64,000 nucleotides of DNA from Lewinellaceae bacterium (GTDB taxonomy: Bacteria > Bacteroidota > Bacteroidia > Chitinophagales > Saprospiraceae): NCBI GenBank assembly GCA_020636375.1, contig JACJXZ010000005.1, positions 372,001 to 436,000 on the forward strand. The letters are read 5' to 3'. Every line of letters begins with the position of its first letter. Within the stretch, counting starts at the first letter, position 1. Below are positions 35,626-44,531 of the stretch, piece after piece. The notes under the pieces are model-generated. The model did not search any database, had not been told where the DNA came from, and saw nothing but the letters and a program-made list of their open reading frames with translations. A program made the translations under genes and the position numbers.

Positions 35626-35707
35626 TAGCCACGAAGCCGCTAAGACACAAAGAACACACGAAGCCTTCGCGCATCTTCGTGCCTTAGTGTCTTCGTGTCT
35701 TCGTGGC
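35626..35707. repeat. CACGAAGACACC family, copy 6
   Basis: TAGCCACGAAGCCGCTAAGA and GTGTCTTCGTGTCTTCGTGG arms around a CGAAGCCTTCGCG loop. With copy 5 it brackets the GxxExxY gene. Confidence 0.8.
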
Positions 35708-35731
35708 TAAAAAAAAGCGGCAACAAAAAAA

Positions 35732-36466
35732 ATGTTCAACATCTTCAATAAAAAACCCAAACTACCCGACTACTCCTTCCTCGGGATAGACCTCCACTCC
35801 CACCTGCTGCCCGGCATTGACGACGGCGCCCGCAGCGTCGGCCACAGCCTTGCCCTGATCGAGATGCTGCAGAAGATGGGTTTCCACACCCTCATCACCA
35901 CGCCCCACATCATGGCGGAGATGTACGTCAACACCCCGGAGATCATCCGCGAAAAGCAGCAGGAAATGCAGGCCGCCCTCCAGCAGAAAGGCCTGGAGAT
36001 CAACCTCTACGCCGCCGCCGAGTACCTCATGGACGAAGGCTTCGGCAACAAGATCGAAGACGGCAAACTGCTCACCCTGCCTGGCAACCGCGTGCTGGTC
36101 GAGATGTCCTTCTTCGCTGCGCCGCCCATGCTGGAAGACTACCTCTTCCGCCTGCAGACCCGGGGCTACCACCCCGTGCTGGCCCACCCCGAGCGCTACC
36201 TCTTCCTCAAAGGCGACATGGACAAATACAAGGAGCTGAAGCTCCGCGGCTGCGAGTTCCAGCTCAACCTGCTGTCCCTCGGCGGCTACTACGGCAAGCC
36301 CACCCGCGAGAGCGCCTTCCAGCTACTCGAAGCCGGCCTGGCCGACTTCCTCGCCACCGACCTCCACCACGAAGGGCAGGCCGAACGGCTCCAGGAAATG
36401 CTGCGCGAAAAGCAGGTGGCCAAGGCGCTGTGGAAAAGGGAGTTCAGGAATGGGGAGCTGAGGTAG
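35732..36466 (+). CDS. CpsB/YwqE-type tyrosine-protein phosphatase (PHP domain)
   Basis: 244 residues. Metal-binding motifs are GIDLHSHLLPGIDDGA (near 18), TTPHIMAEMY (near 66), HPVLAHPERY and ATDLHHEG at the end. Proteins of this type dephosphorylate the tyrosine-rich tail of Wzc/CapB-like kinases and set polymer length and export. The partner kinase is at 39541 and the Wza-type gene at 38285. Confidence 0.92.
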   Translation: MFNIFNKKPKLPDYSFLGIDLHSHLLPGIDDGARSVGHSLALIEMLQKMGFHTLITTPHIMAEMYVNTPEIIREKQQEMQAALQQKGLEINLYAAAEYLMDEGFGNKIEDGKLLTLPGNRVLVEMSFFAAPPMLEDYLFRLQTRGYHPVLAHPERYLFLKGDMDKYKELKLRGCEFQLNLLSLGGYYGKPTRESAFQLLEAGLADFLATDLHHEGQAERLQEMLREKQVAKALWKREFRNGELR

Positions 36467-36823
36467 GGGGAGACGGCGGACGGTAGACGGCGGACGGTAG
36501 ACGGCGGACGGCGGACGGCGGACGGCAAAACATCAAAAATCACACATCAAAAATCGCACGTCAAATATTGGGAGACGGCGGACGGCGGACGGTAGACGGC
36601 GGACGGTAGACGGCGGACGGCGGACGGCGGACGGCGGACGGCAGGCGGCAAAACATCAAAAATCACACATCAAAAATCGCACATCAAATATTGGCGGACG
36701 GCAGACAGGCGGCCCTCCTTCGCCAAGGCTTCGGCGGGCGAGACCGTCAGATTTGTTGGACAAGATTCGGAAGGGAAGGAAATTTTGGGTAAATTTATAG
36801 GCAATTTCTAAACAGCCAGCACC
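36467..36823. repeat. GACGGCGGACGGTAGACGG repeat tract
   Basis: Two blocks of 7- and 14-base variants (36470-36525 and 36570-36650) are each followed by CAAAACATCAAAAATC.CACAT and CGCAC.TCAAATATTGG, so the tract is itself a direct duplication of about 105 bases. The complement occurs at 15978-16122. No gene is present. The last part precedes the Uma2 gene. Confidence 0.85.
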
Positions 36824-37450
36824 ATGATCACCAATCTTGATCAACTCGACCTTACCAAAAAATACACCTATGCCGACTACCTGGCCTGGCAGTTCAAAGA
36901 GCGGGTGGAGCTGATCAGGGGCAAGGTATTTAAAATGTCTCCGGCGCCCAGCGATGAACACCAGCGCATCAGCGGGGCCATTCACGGTATCATCTGGTCC
37001 TTCCTGAGAAATCGCCCCTGCCAGGTGCGGCACGCTCCTTATGACGTCCGCCTGACGATTTCCAATGAAGTCCCGATTTCCGAAAAGAGGAAGAAGGCAG
37101 CCCTATCCCTTACCGATGACCAGATTGAGACAGTCGTCCAACCGGACATAACCGTTATTTGCGACGCTGCCAAAATTGACAAAAAAGGCTGCATGGGGTC
37201 TCCGGATCTCGTCATAGAAATACTCTCTGAAGGGAATAATAAAGCAGACGTAGACGAAAAATTCAACATCTACCAGGACGCCAGGATTACAGAATATTGG
37301 ATCGTACACCCCATCGAGCAAACCATCACCGTTTATTCCCTTCAACATGAAAAATACATCGGCTCCAAGCCCTATACGTCCGGCGAAACCATCCGAAGCC
37401 AAGTGCTGAAAGGGCTGGACTTTGAAGTGGCGGAAGTGTTTCCAGGTTGA
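36824..37450 (+). CDS. Uma2-family protein (DUF820, restriction-endonuclease-like fold)
   Basis: 208 residues. YTYADYLAW, ELIRGKVFKMSPAPSDEHQ, QPDITVIC, GSPDLVIEILS and KFNIYQDARITEYWIVHP follow the family pattern, with Asp and Glu of the nuclease-like core in PDLVIEIL. Families of this kind are numerous in Cyanobacteria and Bacteroidota and their role is unproven. Lies between repeat tracts and probably is a passenger in the locus. Confidence 0.9.
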   Translation: MITNLDQLDLTKKYTYADYLAWQFKERVELIRGKVFKMSPAPSDEHQRISGAIHGIIWSFLRNRPCQVRHAPYDVRLTISNEVPISEKRKKAALSLTDDQIETVVQPDITVICDAAKIDKKGCMGSPDLVIEILSEGNNKADVDEKFNIYQDARITEYWIVHPIEQTITVYSLQHEKYIGSKPYTSGETIRSQVLKGLDFEVAEVFPG

Positions 37451-37502
37451 AAGTCCGAGCGCTGCCCATGGCGGAGATGCGATAGAAATATTTCGAAATA
37501 TC

Positions 37503-37604
37503 GGCTACCCGTCTAAGGTTGGACAGCAGAAAGGGGAAAGCCGAGCGGAGTCGAGGCCAAGCGTGTGCAGGAGGCATGGAGTGTCCAGCCTTAGACGGGT
37601 AGCC
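37503..37604. repeat. 102-bp inverted repeat with GGCTACCCGTC ends
   Basis: GGCTACCCGTCTAAGGTTGG and TGTCCAGCCTTAGACGGGTA pair over about 22 bases around a 55-base loop. A half copy lies at 29949-29972. Confidence 0.82.
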
Positions 37605-37684
37605 CCCAAAGTGTTTCAATCTATTTCTTATTTCGACGTCTTTCTGCTTAAGGACTTTCCGGAGTCCCCTCCCCCATACACCCA

Positions 37685-37858
37685 TGAGGGCACTCCGGAA
37701 AGTCGCCAAATGAGTGGGATGAGTGAGGGACTGAATGAGTGAATAAATATAAAATGTGTATTGTTTTTAAAATCAAACCTTATTACATAGCTGATTCTAT
37801 TCACTCATTCGCTAAGTCACTCCTTCACTCCTTTCCCAGGGTTTCCGGAGTGCCCTCA
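37685..37858. repeat. Palindromic MITE-like element, copy 2 (inverted)
   Basis: By eye the reverse complement matches 17405-17579 with about ten differences in 175 bases, including the AT-rich centre that carries no internal repeat. Termini TGAGGGCACTCCGGAAA and TTTCCGGAGTGCCCTCA are perfect inverted repeats here. Confidence 0.9.
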
Positions 37859-38025
37859 CCCCCCCAACCCCCTAAAAACCAACCCCTTACCAACACATTA
37901 GCCTTTTAACAATGCACCGGCCGACAAATACCCGCCAAATAATTTGGCATTCTCCCCGGCGGCCCTTTTTTTTGCATTCTGTTTTGATGGAACTATCTGC
38001 TACCGCTATCTGCATATCTGAATTT

Positions 38026-38057
38026 AAGCCCCTGCGACTTATCTGCGGCGAAGCCGT
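38026..38057. repeat. 32-bp interspersed word, copy 2
   Basis: Identical to 30235-30266. Here it is followed by a T-run rather than by GTTTGG. Confidence 0.8.
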
Positions 38058-38176
38058 TTTTTTTGCGCTGCCAACCTGCCTGCGCAAGGCGGAAACCGGC
38101 AGCAGGCAGCTTGGCAGCGCCCGGAACCCAGGCAACCCGGATGGTAGCCAGCCCCCATCTTGGCAACCATCAGCAA

Positions 38177-38262
38177 CAGCGATATAGCGATATAGCAATA
38201 TAGCAATATAACAGTATAGCAATATAACAGTATAGCAGTATAACGATATAGCAGTATAACCA
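38177..38262. repeat. GATATAGCAATATAACAG tandem repeat
   Basis: About ten variants of an 8-9 base unit (ATATAGCA, TATAACAG) before the Wza-type gene; the same family is at 25841-25876. Confidence 0.8.
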
Positions 38263-38284
38263 TTTTCCCCCTAAGCCCCCAATA

Positions 38285-39085
38285 ATGCCCCTACGCCTGC
38301 CCACCCTCCTCCTGGCCACCGCCCTGTTGCTCTCCTCCTGCGTCTCCCACCAGGAGCTGATCAACTTCAACGCTGCCCAGCTGCCCTACGACAGCCCCGA
38401 GGACATCCTCAACGCCATGGAGCTGAAAATCCAGCCGGAAGACCTGCTGCGCATCACCGTGCACAGCTTCGACCCCCTGGCGGCAGCGCCCTTCAACCTC
38501 GAAGCCGAAGGGCAGAACAACATGATGATGGGCAACCAAATGGGCCAGGGCGGCGCCAACAGCCTGGAGCTCTTCATGGGCTACTTCGTCGACCAGGAAG
38601 GCTTCATCGACTTCCCCGTGCTGGGGCGCATCGAGGTGGCGGGGCTGACCCTCGAACAGGCCAAGTTCAAGATTTACGAGCTGCTGCGGCCCTACCTCAA
38701 GGACGCCGTGGTGAACATGCGCTTCCTCAACTTCAAGGTCACCGTGCTGGGCGAAGTGAACGCCCCCGGCACCGTGCGCCTGACCAACAAGCGCGTCACC
38801 CTGCTGGAAGCCATCGGCATGGCCGGCGACCTGTCGGACTACGCCAACCGTACCAACGTGCTGGTCATCCGCGAACGGGAAGGAAGCCGGCAGTACGCCC
38901 GCCTCGACCTGCAGTCGGCAGAGATCTTCACCTCGCCCTACTTCTACCTGCAGCAGAACGACGTGGTGTACGTGGAACCGATCCGGGCAAGGGTGGCAAC
39001 AGTGGCGGATCCCGCGCAGCGGATTATCTCCTATGCGTCGGCGGGGTTGTCGGTTATCACGTTGATCATTGCGTTGAGGAGATGA
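38285..39085 (+). CDS. Polysaccharide export lipoprotein, Wza family
   Basis: 266 residues. A signal peptide with lipobox LLSSC places it at the outer membrane. The poly-export domain (IQPEDLLRITVHSFDP, then DQEGFIDFPVLGRIEVAGLT) and an SLBB domain (VTVLGEVNAPGTVRLTNKRVTLLEAIGMAGDLSD) follow. The C-terminal hydrophobic segment (SAGLSVITLIIAL) is the usual transmembrane helix. It should form the export channel with the Wzc-type protein at 39541. A Met/Gly/Asn-rich insertion (about residues 78-95) sits in the first domain. Confidence 0.92.
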   Translation: MPLRLPTLLLATALLLSSCVSHQELINFNAAQLPYDSPEDILNAMELKIQPEDLLRITVHSFDPLAAAPFNLEAEGQNNMMMGNQMGQGGANSLELFMGYFVDQEGFIDFPVLGRIEVAGLTLEQAKFKIYELLRPYLKDAVVNMRFLNFKVTVLGEVNAPGTVRLTNKRVTLLEAIGMAGDLSDYANRTNVLVIREREGSRQYARLDLQSAEIFTSPYFYLQQNDVVYVEPIRARVATVADPAQRIISYASAGLSVITLIIALRR

Positions 39086-39136
39086 TTTTTATTTATGCCA
39101 GATTGCGATAGGTTTTGCGTTTTTAAAACGAACTCC

Positions 39137-39260
39137 AACCTGCCGGGTTTCCAATGGCGAAAGCGGTTGGCAAAACCCGGCAGCGTTTATCGGAGGCATT
39201 TTCACCAGGAGCATTGCACCGGCAGCAATCCTGCAACTCGGATAAACGCTGCCGGGTTTA
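39137..39260. repeat. CTGCCGGGTTT inverted repeat, three arms
   Basis: AACCTGCCGGGTTT, AAACCCGGCAGCGTTTATC and GATAAACGCTGCCGGGTTT allow two alternative hairpins. Confidence 0.75.
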
Positions 39261-39447
39261 TGGTCACGATTTACGATGCGGAATATGTGGCGGAGGAGGG
39301 CGAGGAGAAGGAGCAGGGGAAAATGCCTTTTTTGAAGTCGCTGAGGAGTTTGTTTGGAGTCCTGTCGTGAATTTCCGCCTTCGAAACCCCAAAATCGGGA
39401 TTGCTCAACTTTCTGTTCTTCTTCAAAATATATCTAAACTTTCAGCC

Positions 39448-39535
39448 AACAGCGAACAGCGAACAGCGAACAGCCAATAGCGAATAGCGAACAGCCAACA
39501 GCGAATAGCGAACAGCCAACAGCCAACAGCCAACA
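39448..39535. repeat. CAGCGAACAGCGAACAGCC tract
   Basis: Seven- to eight-base variants of AGCGAAC and AGCCAAC end five bases before the TTG start of the Wzc-type gene, so the tract may include its ribosome binding region. Related tracts: 27880-27938 and 11330-11402. Confidence 0.78.
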
Positions 39536-39540
39536 CCCCC

Positions 39541-41917
39541 TTGAACAACGACATCCTCAACAATACCAACCATACCGAAGACGCCGACAGCGGCACCATT
39601 GACATCCGCGAGCTGCTCTTCCTACTGCTGCGCAACTGGTACTGGTTTGCCCTCGGCCTGATCATCGCCTACTCGGCAGCCTGGTTGAAGCTGCGCTATG
39701 CCGTGCCCGTCTACAGCGTCCGCAGCACCCTGCTGATCAAGGACCAGGCCTCCAGCGGCGGCATCTCGGAAGAAGCCATCGTGCAGGAGCTGGGGCTGGC
39801 CAGCGGCCGCGCCAACATCAACAACGAGATCGAGCTGCTCAAATCCCGCAGCCTCATGGAAAAGGTGGTGGATTCGCTCGACCTCCACATCGCCTACATC
39901 CTGGAGGGCCGGATCAAGGACTCAGAAATGTACACCAGCTCGCCCGTCCGCCTCACCCTGCTCAGCCCCATACAGGAGGCCGCCGGGCGGAGCCTCCGCA
40001 TCCGGGGCCTCAACGACGAGCGCTTCTCCCTGCTGCGCTCCGAGAGCGACACGGCCGTCTACCGCTACGACATCCCGTTCACCATCGACAAAAACACCTT
40101 CCTCATCGGGAAGGTGCGGGACTACCCGCCCGGCACCACCCTGCGGGTCGCCATCCGCTGGCCCAGCGGCGTCGCCCAGCAGTACGCCAACGGCCTCAAC
40201 ATCCAGTCCGTCAACCGCTCCAACGTGCTGAGCATCGCCCTGAACGACCCCGTGCCCGCCAAGGCGATCGACGTGATCAACACCCTGGTCGAAGTGTACA
40301 ACCAAAGCTACCTGGACGACAAAAACCAGGCCGGCAAAAATACGCTGGACTTCATCGACGAACGGCTCACCTTCATCACCAAAGAGCTCTACCAGGTGGA
40401 GCAGGACGTAGAGGGGTTCAAGCGCCGAAAAGACATCCCCATCGGCCTGTCCGAACAGGCCAACCGCATCCTCGACCAGCTCAGCGAGCAGGACAAACAA
40501 CAAGCCGAGCTGGAGCTGCGCGCCGCGCTGCTCGACGAGGTCGAAGCCTTCTTCAGCGCCGACAGCAACCAGTACCAGCTGCTGCCGGTAGCCTCCGAGA
40601 TCCTCAGCCCGCCCCTCATCGCCCTCATCGGGCAGTACAACCAAGCCGTGCTCAGCCAGGAAAAGCTGCTCAGCACCGCCACCCCCGGCAACCCCGCCCT
40701 GGCGCGTCTGCAGGACGAGATCAACCAGCTGAAGAGCAACATCATGCTCAACGTGCGCACCACCAAAAGAGAACTGAAAGAAAAACAACAGCAGCTCGAC
40801 GCCCAGCAGGCGCCCATCGTGGCCCGCATCCAGACCATCCCCACCAGCGAGCGGGAGCTGCTGCAGATCATGCGGCAGCAGCAGATCAAGGAGACCCTCT
40901 TCCTCTTCCTCCTGCAAAAGCGGGAAGAGACCGCCCTGTCCCTCTCCGCCCGGTGCCCAACTCAAGGGTCATCGACTCACCACCGCCGCCGGCGCGCCAT
41001 CCCCCAACCGCCGCCGCATCTTCACCGTAGCCATCCTGCTGGGGCTGCTCATCCCCGGCGGCATCGTCTTCCTGCGGGAACAGCTCGACAACAAGATCTA
41101 CTCCGAAAAGGACGTCCGCGCCCTGACCAAAGCCCCCTTCATCGGCACCATCGGCTTCTCCAACAGCAAGAAAAACATCATCATCGAGAAGGGCAGCCGC
41201 TCGGCCATCGCCGAGATGTTCCGCCTGCTGCGCACCAACCTGAAATTCATCACCGGCACTGAGCAAAAGCCCCGCATCCTGATCACCTCCGGCGTCAGCG
41301 GCGAAGGCAAGACCTTCGTGACCGTCAACCTGGGCATGACCTACGCCCTGTCGGGCAAGCGCACCCTGCTCGTCGGCCTCGACCTGCGCAAGCCCAAGCT
41401 GTCCCGCTACCTGACCGGCCAGCCCAGCGCCGTCGGCATCACCAACTTCCTGGTCGGCAGCGCGGAATACGACCGCCTCATCCAGCCCACCGGCACCGAG
41501 AACCTCTACTTCATCGGCAGCGGCCCCATACCGCCCAACCCCGCCGAGCTGCTGATGGGCGAGAAGATACAGGAGCTCTTCCGGCGCCTGCAGGAGGACT
41601 TCGACTGCATCCTCATCGACTCCTCCCCCGTTGGCCTGGTGGCCGACAGCCTGCTGCTGGCGCCCTTCGTCAACACCACCGTCTTCGTCACCCGCTTCAG
41701 CCGGACTCCCAAAGGCTCCCTGAAAGTGATCGACGAGATTTACCGCGACAAAAAACTGCCGCACCCGGTGGTGCTGCTCAACGGGGTGAAGGCCTCGCGG
41801 GGCTATGGGTATGGGTATGGGTATGGATACGGGTATGGATATGGGTACGGATATGGGTACTACGAGGAGGATAAGAAGAAAAAGGGCTGGCGGCGGCTGG
41901 TGGGCTGGCGGCAGTGA
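39541..41917 (+). pseudogene. Wzc-type polysaccharide co-polymerase/tyrosine kinase, two apparent deletions
   Basis: Start is TTG. The N-terminal part has a membrane helix (WYWFALGLIIAYSAAWL), a Wzz domain and a long coiled coil (about 255-420). Near 40950 the frame changes: family motif VPNSRVIDSP appears in one frame over nt 40953-40980 and GAPSPNRRRIFTVAILLGLL in the third frame just after. Restoring one C at 40949-40951 and one base near 40980-40992 gives about 792 residues, normal for the family. The kinase part has Walker A SGVSGEGKT, Walker A' LLVGLDLRKP and Walker B CILIDSSPVG. The tail is a run of alternating Gly-Tyr with about ten tyrosines, the expected autophosphorylation cluster. 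Its phosphatase is at 35732. Confidence 0.9.
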
Positions 41918-42062
41918 GCCTGTTTTTGAACCGCAAATTGGCGCGAGAGGCTTCTCCGCGAAGGAACGCGGATTTGGACGCGGATTTGCGCGAAGGGGCT
42001 GCGGAAGCGGAAATTCGCGGTTAAAATTAACGGTAAAAATCAGCGGAGAAAGAAAGAACAAC

Positions 42063-42947
42063 ATGGTGCAAAGCAAAGAAGACAGGCGCCCTTCGGTAAA
42101 AGCAGAGGAAGAAAGCTGGGACATTGTCATCACCCCCCGCAATTCCCTTTTCCACCTCAACCTGGAGGAAGTGTGGCGCTACCGCGACCTGCTGGCCCTC
42201 TTTGTGCGGCGCGACATCGTCGCCCAGTACAAGCAGACCATCCTCGGGCCGCTGTGGTACTTCATCCAGCCGCTGCTGACCACCATCATGTTCACCATCA
42301 TATTCGGCAACCTGGCGGGCATCTCCACCGACGGCGTGCCGCCCATGCTGTTCTACCTGGCCGGGGTGACCAACTGGAACTACTTCGCCGAATGCCTGAA
42401 CAAGACCGCCACCACCTTCAAAGACAACCAGAACATCTTCGGCAAGGTCTACTTCCCGAGGCTGGTCGTGCCGCTGAGCATCGTCACGTCCAACCTGCTC
42501 AAGTACGGCATTCAGATGCTGCTGTTCGTGGGCTTCTACCTGTATTTCATGCTGCGCGGCAACGACATCAGCCCCAACGGCGCCGCCTTCCTCTTCCCGC
42601 TGCTGGTGCTCATCCTCGCCGGGCTGGGCCTCGGCTTCGGCCTGATCTTCACCTCCATGACCACCAAATACCGGGACCTGGTCTTCCTGCTCACTTTCGG
42701 CGTGCAGCTGGCCATGTACGCCACGCCGGTGATCTACCCCCTCAGCGAAGTGCCGGCGGACTATCAATGGGTGGCCGTGCTCAACCCCATGGCTTCCGTC
42801 ATCGAGACCTTCAAGTACGGCTTCCTGGGCAAGGGGACATTCAACTGGCTGCACCTGGCCTACAGCTTCGGCTTCATGGCGCTGCTGCTGCTGGCGAGCA
42901 TCGCCGTGTTCAACCGGACGGAGAAGAACTTTATGGATACGGTGTAA
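42063..42947 (+). CDS. ABC-2 type polysaccharide exporter permease, Wzm-like
   Basis: 294 residues. Cytoplasmic N-terminus (NLEEVWRYRDLLALFVRRDI), then six membrane helices; the LGPLWYFIQPLLTT and NLLKYGIQMLLFVGFYLY blocks and the late NPMASVIETFKYGF motif are typical of O-antigen/teichoic-acid exporters. ATG at 42063 is chosen because the frame upstream overlaps the Wzc Gly-Tyr tail in another frame. The matching ATPase is at 45075, separated by an oxidoreductase and a toxin-antitoxin pair. Confidence 0.9.
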   Translation: MVQSKEDRRPSVKAEEESWDIVITPRNSLFHLNLEEVWRYRDLLALFVRRDIVAQYKQTILGPLWYFIQPLLTTIMFTIIFGNLAGISTDGVPPMLFYLAGVTNWNYFAECLNKTATTFKDNQNIFGKVYFPRLVVPLSIVTSNLLKYGIQMLLFVGFYLYFMLRGNDISPNGAAFLFPLLVLILAGLGLGFGLIFTSMTTKYRDLVFLLTFGVQLAMYATPVIYPLSEVPADYQWVAVLNPMASVIETFKYGFLGKGTFNWLHLAYSFGFMALLLLASIAVFNRTEKNFMDTV

Positions 42948-42950
42948 AGA

Positions 42951-43124
42951 AGAGGCTGCTCCGGAAAGTCCGGCAAAGGAATGAATGACTGGAGGAATGA
43001 AGGAATGAATAAAATGGTGATGTATGTTAAGTTGACATGCACTAATAAATACATGATGGTTTCTATTCATTCCATCATTCCTTCGTTCCATCATTCCTTA
43101 TCGGAAGTTTCCGGAATGCCCTCA
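42951..43124. repeat. Palindromic MITE-like element, copy 3 (diverged)
   Basis: CTCCGGAAAGTCCGG at the left, GGAAGTTTCCGGAATGCCCTCA at the right, GAATGAATGACTGGAGGAATG and CATTCCATCATTCC arms and an AT-rich centre of different sequence. Same plan and length as copies at 17405 and 37685. Confidence 0.78.
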
Positions 43125-43135
43125 AAGAATATACC

Positions 43136-44125
43136 ATGAAAACCTTCGCCCTCATCGGCGCCGCCGGCTTCGTCGCCCCGCGCCACATGCGCGCCATCAA
43201 AGACACCGGCAACCGTCTGCTGTCCGCCCTCGACCGGTTCGACTCGGTCGGCATCATCGACAGCTTCTTCCCGGAAGCCGACTTCTTCGTGGAGTTCGAG
43301 CGCTTCGACCGCCACATCGAAAAGCTGCGCCGCCGCGGCACCCAGCTGGACTACCTCAGCGTCTGCTCGCCCAACTACCTGCACGACGCCCATATCCGCT
43401 TCGGCCTGCGCGTCGGCGCCGACGTGATCTGCGAAAAACCGGTGGTGCTCAACCCCTGGAATATCGACGCCCTGGAAGAGATCGAACGGGAAACGGGCCG
43501 CAACGCCTACAACATCCTGCAGCTGCGCCTCCACCCCAGCGTGATCGAACTGAAGGAACGGATAGAGGCCGGTCCCAAAGATAAAGTCTACGACGTCGAC
43601 CTCACCTACCTCACCTCCCGCGGCCACTGGTACTACACCAGTTGGAAAGGCGACGAGTCGAAATCCGGCGGCATCGCCACCAACATCGGCGTACACTTCT
43701 ACGACATGCTCTGCTGGGTGTTCGGCGGCGTCCGGGAGAGCGTCGTGCATATCCACACCCACGACCGGGCCGCCGGCTACCTCGAGCTGGAGCGGGCCCG
43801 CGTGCGCTGGTTCCTGAGCATCAACGCCGACGTGCTGCCCGAAGCCGCCAAAGCCGCCGGGGCGCGCACCTACCGCTCCCTCCGCATCGGCGAAGAGGAG
43901 TTCGAGTTCAGCGGCGGCTTCGAGGACCTGCACACCCGCAGCTATGAGGAGGTGCTGGCCGGCCGGGGCTTCCGCCTGGGCGAAGCCCGGCGGGCGATCG
44001 AACTGGTGCACGACATACGGAACGCGCAGCCGATAGGGTTGAAAGGGGAGTATCATCCGCTGGCGGAGAAGCCGCTGGCAAATCATCCTTTTGATGGAAA
44101 GCAGGTGAGGCAGTTGTATGAATGA
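43136..44125 (+). CDS. UDP-GlcNAcA 3-dehydrogenase, WbpB/WlbA-like (Gfo/Idh/MocA)
   Basis: 329 residues. N-terminal Rossmann fold (ALIGAAGFVAPRHMRAI), CEKPVVLNPWNID with the catalytic-site Lys, and family-specific RGHWYYTSWKGDESKSGG and ATNIGVHFYDMLCW. It matches WbpB/WlbA, which oxidise C3 of UDP-GlcNAcA for transamination by WbpE. The partner aminotransferase, acetyltransferase and 6-dehydrogenase genes are at 25890, 27071 and 27946, so the pathway is complete but split over 18 kb. Confidence 0.9.
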   Translation: MKTFALIGAAGFVAPRHMRAIKDTGNRLLSALDRFDSVGIIDSFFPEADFFVEFERFDRHIEKLRRRGTQLDYLSVCSPNYLHDAHIRFGLRVGADVICEKPVVLNPWNIDALEEIERETGRNAYNILQLRLHPSVIELKERIEAGPKDKVYDVDLTYLTSRGHWYYTSWKGDESKSGGIATNIGVHFYDMLCWVFGGVRESVVHIHTHDRAAGYLELERARVRWFLSINADVLPEAAKAAGARTYRSLRIGEEEFEFSGGFEDLHTRSYEEVLAGRGFRLGEARRAIELVHDIRNAQPIGLKGEYHPLAEKPLANHPFDGKQVRQLYE

Positions 44126-44288
44126 ATTGAAAAATAGCGACCACGAGATGACGGCATGGTATCAATGACTCATTAAATAGAGAAACTATTATTAAAGGCT
44201 TGTGTTTCAAATTTTGTATTTTGGTGTGTCAAGCGGCTAATAATCAGGAACCATCACCCATAGCCCCGTTTGCAATAAAAAAGATGTT

Positions 44289-44531
44289 ATGAAGGCAATA
44301 GAAACTACCGGTCGGTTCGATGAACAAGGAAAACTGAGTATTGAGTTTCCACTTTCCCTCAGAAATCAGAAAGTCAAACTGATCATTCTGATACCAGAAG
44401 TGGAGGATATTGAAGAAGAAGAATGGCTTTCAGCTATCCAAAATAACGAGGCTTTTGATTTTCTTCATGACCCCGAAGAGGATATCTATTCTATAGAAGA
44501 CGGACGGCCAATCGAAAAAAATGCAGTTTAA
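44289..44531 (+). CDS. Antitoxin of a PemK/MazF-type pair
   Basis: 80 residues, acidic. MKAIETTGRFDEQGKLSIEF begins with a short beta segment like AbrB-type or related antitoxins; the C-terminal part (EEEEWLSAIQNNEAFDFLHD) ends in DPEEDIYSIEDGRP, a pattern common for antitoxins that precede PemK-type toxins. It overlaps the toxin start by 11 bases. Confidence 0.75.
   Translation: MKAIETTGRFDEQGKLSIEFPLSLRNQKVKLIILIPEVEDIEEEEWLSAIQNNEAFDFLHDPEEDIYSIEDGRPIEKNAV

Larger units (their letters stand above)
37451..38284. other. 834-bp gap with four repeat families
   Basis: In order: an inverted pair GGCTACCCGTCTAAGG/CCTTAGACGGGTAGCC (37503-37604), MITE-like copy 2 (37685-37858), the 32-base word (38026-38057), and an ATATAGCA repeat (38177-38262). 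No gene or promoter box supported. Confidence 0.7.
39086..39540. other. 455-bp gap with an inverted repeat and a low-complexity tract
   Basis: An ACCTGCCGGGTTT...AAACCCGGCAGCGTTTATC...GATAAACGCTGCCGGGTTT system spans 39137-39260 and a CAGCGAACAGCGAACAGCC tract spans 39448-39535. Two short frames cross it (39095-39370, 39154-39480) but neither resembles a known protein. Confidence 0.6.

Noticed and set aside
39095..39370. 91-codon frame after the Wza-type gene
   Set aside because: It runs through the CTGCCGGGTTT inverted repeat and shows no protein-like conservation pattern.
41805..42062. Longer start for the Wzm-like permease
   Set aside because: The Met/Gly-rich extension is the out-of-frame reading of the Wzc Gly-Tyr tail followed by low-complexity sequence.
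44225..44260. Promoter box before the antitoxin gene (TATTTTGG)
   Set aside because: Spacing is one base short of TAnnTTTG and no -33 element is in place.
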